Assembly (NCBI RefSeq): GCF_010093535.1
Contig: NW_022985194.1
Coordinates: 4,312-68,311, forward strand
Origin: Lindgomyces ingoldianus
Lineage: Eukaryota; Ascomycota; Dothideomycetes; Pleosporales; Lindgomycetaceae
Length of the DNA stretch: 64,000 bases
Direction: 5' to 3'
In this document: piece by piece, positions 58,207 through 64,000 of the stretch
Position numbering within the stretch: the first letter of the stretch is position 1
How the letters are laid out: each line of letters begins with the position of its first letter
Notes under the pieces: model-generated
Database searches by the model: none
What the model saw: the letters and a program-made list of their open reading frames with translations, nothing else
Told to the model about the DNA's origin: nothing
Translations under genes and position numbers: made by a program

Positions 58207-61200
58207 TCACCAATCAAGGCCATCATTCCCTTTCACAACGCCTTTTCTACCCCCTCTCTTCGTAAGCTTGTCATTCAGCCCATCGAACTGACCAGGCGTC
58301 TCTCCATTCCTGACCTTCCATTTCTCAGTACCAAGCACGCTATCAAGCTCCTCCACAGAAGGTAGTTGTGCGTATATCCAGCCGTCACCTCTCTCCTCGA
58401 CCTCAAAAGTATAAATGCTCATATCATCATTCCCACACTTTCCAGCGTCCTGCCCTGTCAACTCGAAATTGCGTTTATGGAGCGGACACGAAACCCAGAG
58501 TTTGTCATCGCCTTCACCGATGAGGCCGTCGGATAGCACGAACGCGCGTTTGTGTGGACACATTTGTTGCGTGCAATAGTACTTCCCGCGGATTTTGAAA
58601 ACAGCGAGCTGCGTTCCTCCGCGCTTGACTTGCTGGCTATCGCCAGTGTCGAGGTCGCTGAATTTCGATGCCTCCACCAGCGGCTGCCAGGACAGACTAG
58701 TCCAAGTTGTGGTGGAGTCGATTTTGGCGGGTTCCTTTGGCCAGTTTGATGGGCGCTGTTGCCCACGCTCTGTCATTGGTTCCACCCAGTCAACGGTTTC
58801 ATTGACGTTGGCGAATTGCTGGAACTGTTTCCGTCGTTCGGGGTTCTTGACTGTCTCGGTCCATTCGCAGAAGAAGGACGAAACAAGTTCCTCCATTTGT
58901 CGTTCTAGTTCTGAGCATATTCCGAGCTTATCGTTCAGAATTACCTCTCGTAGGTATTTAATACCACCGGGAAGCCCCTCGATCCATCTCGCGGTCCGCT
59001 GAAGCCGGTCGGCGGTTCGAATGTAGAATAACAGATATCGATCCAAAATAGGCAGCACGTCATCAACAGGGACGTCTTTTGCCAATATCTCCGAGTGTCG
59101 AGGTGTAGCTCCGCCATTCCCACCCACAAAGATAGTATATCCTTTTTCTGTGGCGATCAACCCGAAATCCTTGTTTTGGGCCTCTGCGCACTCTCGCACG
59201 CACCCAGAAACGGCACCTTTAATTTTGTGTGGCGCCCGGATACTCTTATATCGTTCCTCGATCCGGATAGCCATGCCCACGGAATCGCCAACTCCGAAGC
59301 GACACCATGTAGTACCTACACAGCTCTTCACCGTTCGTAACGCCTTAGCATAGGCGTGGCCACTCTCCATTCCGCCTTCTTCGGACAATTGGGTCCAAAT
59401 AGCCAACAGATCTTGCTTCTTTGCACCGAACATGTCGATTCTTTGCCCTCCTGTAATCTTGCAGTATAGGTTATACTTTTCGGCGACCCTCGCAATAACA
59501 GCTAGCTTCTTAGGGGTAATTTCACCACCGGGGACGCGAGGGACTACGGAGAAGGTACCATTACGCTGGATATTTGCAAGGAATTTGTCGTTGGTATCCT
59601 GGAGGCCCTTTCGGCCTGGATCGAGAATATGGCTGTTGAACAGAGACGCCAGTATTGAGCCAATTGCCGGCTTGCAGACCTCACATCCGAGCGAGCCTGG
59701 TATGCCGCATTCGGCCATGATGGCCTCGAAGGACTCGAGCTTCTTGACCATGGCCATGTAGAAAATATCGGCTCGGGAATGCTGGAAATGAGGACACAAG
59801 TGGTTCTGAACCTCCTCACCACTGTCCTTCATGGTCTTGGTGAAGATGCTTTGCACAAGTGGTAGACAGCCTCCACAGCTTGTCCCAGCTTTAGTGCATG
59901 ATTTCACATCGCCAATGCTCTTGCATGAGTTCTCTTTGATCGCCGTGGTAATGTCCCCTTTAGTGACGTTGTTGCACGAGCAAATCTGCGCATCATCATC
60001 TCTATAGAACCAGTTAGCAAGAGTCGGATATTAGATAGTTGGTTGCTGGCACCATACAGATCATCGGCACCTTCATCGCCTCCTGGCTTTCCAACAATCA
60101 ATTCTCCTGGAGCAACTTCGAGCTGCTTGTGCCGTTTGCTAATAGCCAAGAGTTTGACGTAGTCAGCCGCATCGCCCATCATCATTCCACCGAGTAAGTA
60201 TTTTCCGTCAAGGGTGAACAGATATTTCTTGTAAACATTACCGAATGGATCTTTGTAAGTCAATGCCTGGACTTGATCTTTCCTGTCTGGTCCAGACGTT
60301 CCATCTGGCAACCACTTAGGGCCAAAGACGTCGGCAAAGGGATCTCCAAAGCTGGCAACATCGACCCCCAAAAGTTTCAACTTGGTGCTCATATCAGGGT
60401 CAGTGAAGGATCTCGGTTGGTGATGAATCCTTCCCTCTGTCAAATTGAAAGCAAGAAGGTCGGCCATCTCATATCCAGGACCGACCAAACCGTAGCACAT
60501 ATTCTTCCAATTCGCACACTCGCCAATTGCGTAAACATCCTTCGCTGTGGTTTGCAGGTCGTCGCCAACCAGAATTCCACCTCGTTCATGGCATTGAAGG
60601 CCAGACTTTTTAGCCAGGTCGTCCCTAGCTCTGACACCAATCTGCGACGTACTTTAGGTTTTTTTTCAAGTGAATAAAAGAGATTACGGAAACTTACTGC
60701 AAAACATACGCAAGAACCTTCCACTATACTCCCGTCTTTAAACTCGACGCCGGTGACGCTGCCGTCCTCAGCAGTAGTGAGTTTGCCGACCATCTTTCCT
60801 AGGACCACTTCAACCCCCAAGCCTTTCACTTGTTCGACAACCATCATTCCCGAATCTTTGTCAAGCTGGCGACCAAGCACGTAAGGCATCGCTTCGATGA
60901 CGGTGATTTTGTCATACACCTCCAAATCCAGCATTGCCTTTGCAGCCTCCAGGCCAAGAAGTCCTCCGCCGATCACAACTCCATTTTGGCCTGTGCCCTT
61001 CTTTGCGGCGGAAAATGAAATGAGGTTCTGAAGATCCTCAATAGTGCGATAAACGAAAACGCCCGTAGCATCGTATCCGGGCATGCGTGGAAGGATCGCC
61101 GTGGATCCTGTGGCTAGAACCAACTCATGATAACTGAATTTGTCGCCTGTGGCTGTTGTTATTGTTTTGTTGTCTGAATCGATCCCTGTGACCGCTGTAT

Positions 61201-61573
61201 TTATGTGGTAATTGAGCGATCCGTTTGGCATCGAAGTGTACTGTAACTGGTAAATACACAGTCTCCAATTGTGCAACAATCTCTTACCCATTCCTCTGGA
61301 TTCATGTACAGTCGCTCCACATCTCGGTGCTGGAAGTAGCTGCTAAGGCCAACTCGGTTGTAGGCTAGATGAGGTTCTTCCCCGATGACAACAATATCAT
61401 ACTCCCTTCTCTTTGCATCTAATTTCAGAAGTTTTTCACTACCATTCCGTCAGAGATGATGAAACTTTGCGGGGATAAACTTACATGAACGAGATTCCAA
61501 CCATTCCCAGCCCGACAACCACGATCCTCTTCCTATTATTAGGTTCGCATTGTATCTCTTCGACAGCAGCCAT
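58207..61573 (-). CDS. niiA: Assimilatory nitrite reductase [NAD(P)H]
   Basis: Exons 61485-61573, 61288-61438, 60698-61240, 60058-60641 and 58207-60001 give 1,053 residues; introns are 46-56 nt. The enzyme reduces nitrite to ammonium. FAD-binding GLGMVG (21-26), then NAD-binding [11 protein letters not shown]-type [2Fe-2S] segment CSC...C..C (about 462-500: [21 protein letters not shown]). Sirohaem and [4Fe-4S] ligands Cys 683, 689, 723 and 727 (CVGTTWC, CVREC). C-terminal Rieske domain: CPH at 937-939 and CPLH at 961-964. Intron 61241-61287 has two acceptors 6 nt apart; the downstream one gives the usual PEEWY. The length fits NirA-regulated fungal NiiA. No nitrate reductase or transporter adjoins. 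Confidence 0.96.
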
Positions 61574-62222
61574 CTCGTCCACGATTTCCCAGGGTCGGGA
61601 ATTGCTGACAAGCACTAGTGGCGATGATGATAACTAGATGAAGGTGGGGAGTTAGGAAAGTGGAAATACAACTTAGGAAATCAAGAGAAGATCTTGGAAG
61701 TTAGGCAAGATAAAACCACCAAGATTACTAGCGCATCGGATGATTGAACCAATTGTAGATCCTCTATTTCCATGCAGATCCTCCCCCACGAGGCAAAAGC
61801 AGGCTTTCCTACGTGTCTTTGGCTGTTAATACGCATGACATTGAGGGTTTTAAATCCCGACGGCGCAACTTCAAAAGTAGCGTGATGGTGCTGGAGAATG
61901 AGTGGGAAGAGCCACTTCTCCGGGGAAATGGTCAATGTCGGAAAGAAAACGTAATATAGGGTTGTCGCTTATCAATTCTCCGAGGAGATGCCTTCACCTC
62001 TTCATGAATTTAGGAAGGCAAGGGCACGACGAAAACAACGTGGAAAGTGGTCTTGTCACTGAATAAATGTGCTTGAGCATGATTGAAGTTGGGAAGTACT
62101 TCAGACGTTTTCAGTTAGCCGAACAGCGCGATTGGTTAATAGACTCAAGCCCTTTTAGACCAACAAACTAAGCGATTATGAGCAGAAAGGGTGCCCTGAG
62201 AAGAGAATGAATTCAACAAGTC
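61574..62222 (-). promoter_or_regulatory. niiA promoter with NirA and GATA sites
   Basis: Upstream of the niiA ATG at 61573. CTCCGAGG at 61978-61985 fits the Aspergillus NirA consensus CTCCGHGG. TGATAA motifs (AreA/NIT2 HGATAR type) occur at about 61628-61633 on the plus strand and at 61969-61974 on the minus strand, close to the NirA site. This pairing is the known arrangement for nitrate-induced, ammonium-repressed genes. Binding itself was not tested. No gene seen. Confidence 0.7.
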
Positions 62223-62737
62223 TTAGCCAGCAGCAAGAAAGGGATTTCTACATAATGGCGGCGCCACTATTGGCAAGAGTGGGCCTAGGTCGATGAGCTG
62301 TAGAAAAATTTAGCTTACATGAAAAGAAAACATGGACGCTAGGGTCCAAACACAATATGTTGGTGATTTAGTCGAGCGGTAAACAACACACCAACCTGAA
62401 CTCTCCGGAATATCGACTGGTAAGTATGGCCGTGTCCGGCCCGGTACTTGCAGTGTATGAGAGCATGAGTATCAAGTGCCCAGAAAATTGTAACAAGTTC
62501 CCCTGGCCGAACTGACAACCTCCATAAAGGACGTCGATAATTACATCAATGCTTGTGCGAAGGAGGTGAAAAAGACATACCTAAGCTGCCAAAAGACCAG
62601 TATGAGGCAATAAGAAAAGCGAATCCGAACAGCGCTCCTCCTAACCTATGCCGCACTGAGCCCTCAAAAGACTGGGTCGCCACCCATAACGTTCCGATTG
62701 AGTAGGACGTTAGAGTTGGTACACACAGCAGAGGCAT
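62223..62737 (-). CDS. Tentative three-exon small protein, unknown function
   Basis: I do not recognise this family. Exons 62581-62737, 62396-62511 and 62223-62297 join in frame (introns 69 and 98 nt, GTATGT and GTTGGT donors, GTCAG and TACAG acceptors) to a 115-residue protein. The first exon encodes a strongly hydrophobic segment (LGGALFGFAFLIASYWSFG), suggesting one or two membrane helices. The middle exon reads ELVTIFWALDTHALIHCKYR. Both splice phases agree, which is the main support, but no homologue comes to mind and there may be upstream exons. It could be chance or the remnant of a larger membrane protein. Confidence 0.3.
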
Positions 62738-63351
62738 GTTGTTCCCTGAAATCTGCTTGTGGGGGTGGTAACCTCGTCTAGATTTCTGTTATTGGAGACT
62801 GACTACAAGGCTTTTGTGCTATCTCTAAAGTCCCGAATGTGTGTCATGCTTGGCTGACGAAAGAGTTTAGGGATAGTAAACACTTAGACGTGGCTCGCGG
62901 TCCCATTAAGCTAGTGGAGGTTACTGATTAGCTGTTCCACAGTATTTGTCCTGAGGGTAACTGTCGGGGAGGCTGGTTGTGGATTGTGACAATGGCGCGG
63001 AGATATCTTGATCATAGTTACGAGGGCCTGTGTGGGTGTCGTCGAAATCGACAGTAGTGAATAAAGTATGGGGCGGATGTCAAGCTAACGCTGCTTTGCG
63101 CCCTATGAGTGGAGGGCTGTAGTTTCGCCGCGGACACTCGCATCTTCGTGCTAAGTCTCCTCTAGTGCCTTGACCTGAGTTTCTTGTATTCAAATCTTAA
63201 TAGCATCCTGTTGTGCATCAGTGGGTGAGGCAGTGAATATATATTCTGGGACCTAGATAGGCAGCTGTATCGGAGGGCAGGCCAAACCCATGTCCTGGTC
63301 TGAATTTTCAGTGTGTGGATCCGACATCCGGACAATTTCGCCTTATCTTCT
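62738..63351. other. Intergenic, 0.6 kb
   Basis: No gene-like signal. It includes the expected 3' untranslated region of the MTQ2-like gene and the upstream region of the tentative small gene. Confidence 0.45.
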
Positions 63352-64000
63352 TCATGATAGAGTGGCCTTCCAAATCCTTACAATTTGTAACTTCTCCCAC
63401 CCAGCTTTGCTCCCACTTATTCCTACAGTCTCGGCCATCCAACCAGGGCCCCAATCTTTAATACGTTGTTTAACCACTTCTGGTTTGTTTTGGGCACATA
63501 ATAATAGGTATGCAACCCCCCTCAACGGATTCAGGATGTGTGGTATCTGCTCGAGCATTCGGTTTGTGACCTCCATTCCATCTATACCCCCAGCATATGA
63601 TAATTCGAGGAGATACGAGTCTTGCTCGAATGATGTCGACTTTTGACCTGCTAGTATGGTATTATAATTGTCGTGGCGAGAATAGTCGGGAAGCTTGGCA
63701 GGTACGTAAGGTGGGTTGAATATAAACACATCGACTAAGTACGGCCGAATTGCGCATGCCAAGTCTCCATTGACAATATCGAGAAAGACTGATTCGCTAG
63801 GGTTGTGTATGGCATTTTGCACGGTTTGAGAAGCTGCTTGACAGGCGAAGCTGTTTATGTCAGTTCCGAGAGCCAGCACATCATCTCGACCAAATATTGT
63901 TTTAGCATTGGCCGCAACAAATGCGAGGACAACCCCAGAACCTACCCCGACTTCGAGTACCAGCGGTGAGGTCGAGCATGGTTCTAGCTCGGGGGTGGTC
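63352..64000 (-). CDS. MTQ2: MTQ2-like eRF1 glutamine methyltransferase (5' end beyond window)
   Basis: The open frame runs off the right edge; about 216 C-terminal residues are visible. SAM-binding motif I reads LEVGVGSGVVLAF (encoded at about 63920-63960), followed by ALGTDINSFACQAA. The catalytic NPPY motif appears as FIFNPPYVPA. The end, AGWEKLQIVRIWK, matches the Mtq2/N6AMT1 pattern. Mtq2 with Trm112 methylates the glutamine of the GGQ loop in release factor eRF1 and so supports translation termination. No HemK-type N-terminal domain can be seen in the visible part, favouring Mtq2 over the mitochondrial Mtq1, though the missing start leaves this open. Confidence 0.88.
   Translation of the reverse strand, partial: TTPELEPCSTSPLVLEVGVGSGVVLAFVAANAKTIFGRDDVLALGTDINSFACQAASQTVQNAIHNPSESVFLDIVNGDLACAIRPYLVDVFIFNPPYVPAKLPDYSRHDNYNTILAGQKSTSFEQDSYLLELSYAGGIDGMEVTNRMLEQIPHILNPLRGVAYLLLCAQNKPEVVKQRIKDWGPGWMAETVGISGSKAGWEKLQIVRIWKATLS

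Noticed and set aside
61681..61935. Minus-strand open frame upstream of niiA
   Set aside because: Within the promoter, without a recognisable domain; probably chance.
1..64000. Starship-type giant element or secondary-metabolite cluster
   Set aside because: No tyrosine-recombinase (DUF3435), PKS, NRPS or terpene synthase recognised; right-half genes are housekeeping.

Overview
The window comes from a filamentous ascomycete (Pezizomycotina). Spliceosomal introns are short (46-67 nt, GTAAGT/GTATGT donors, CTAAC/CTGAC branch sites). The genes include fungal POM152, a Rieske-containing nitrite reductase and a UCH37-type deubiquitinase. The left half bears the base-composition signature of repeat-induced point mutation (RIP). 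I cannot name the species.

Bases 1-40,735 are an AT-rich, gene-free transposon graveyard, and almost all of it can be explained as nested insertions dated by target-site duplications (TSDs). Family F is a chromodomain Ty3/Gypsy element with 290-bp LTRs (7.2 kb full copy at 28181-35380). It also has two minus-strand copies on the left and an internally deleted 2.0-kb copy. Element A (minus-strand Gypsy, LTRs 8035-8655 and 39590-40207, TSD ACTAC) landed inside an LTR of an F copy. Element B (plus-strand Gypsy, 19670-38696, TSD AAGAC) landed inside A. B in turn received a Fot1/pogo DNA transposon (family X) that itself carries another one (family Y), a 431-bp TRIM-like retroelement, and the 7.2-kb F copy. 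A also received a hAT-like MITE full of palindromic repeats (with a 510-base assembly gap), two Y copies, the mini-F and a solo LTR. Coding capacity is destroyed by C-to-T / G-to-A changes: zinc-knuckle Cys/His become Tyr, and catalytic Asp becomes Asn.

Bases 40,736-42,796 are a transition zone holding a broken protein-kinase fragment. From 42,797 to 64,000 the sequence is an ordinary gene-rich compartment: a SEC14-like lipid-transfer protein (-), VPS71/SWC6 of the SWR1 complex (-), an acyl-protein-thioesterase pseudogene (+), a GH47 alpha-mannosidase (+), an NmrA-like pseudogene (+), UCH37-type ubiquitin hydrolase (-), nucleoporin POM152 (+), nitrite reductase niiA (-), a tentative small three-exon gene (-), and the 3' part of the eRF1 methyltransferase MTQ2 (-, cut by the window edge).

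The genes are unrelated housekeeping functions with no biosynthetic cluster. The most notable features are the nested insertion history, the tiny TRIM with an apparent initiator-Met half-tRNA primer site, the palindrome-filled hAT MITE, a RIP edge inside one LTR, and a RIP-type nonsense mutation next to the catalytic serine of the thioesterase pseudogene.
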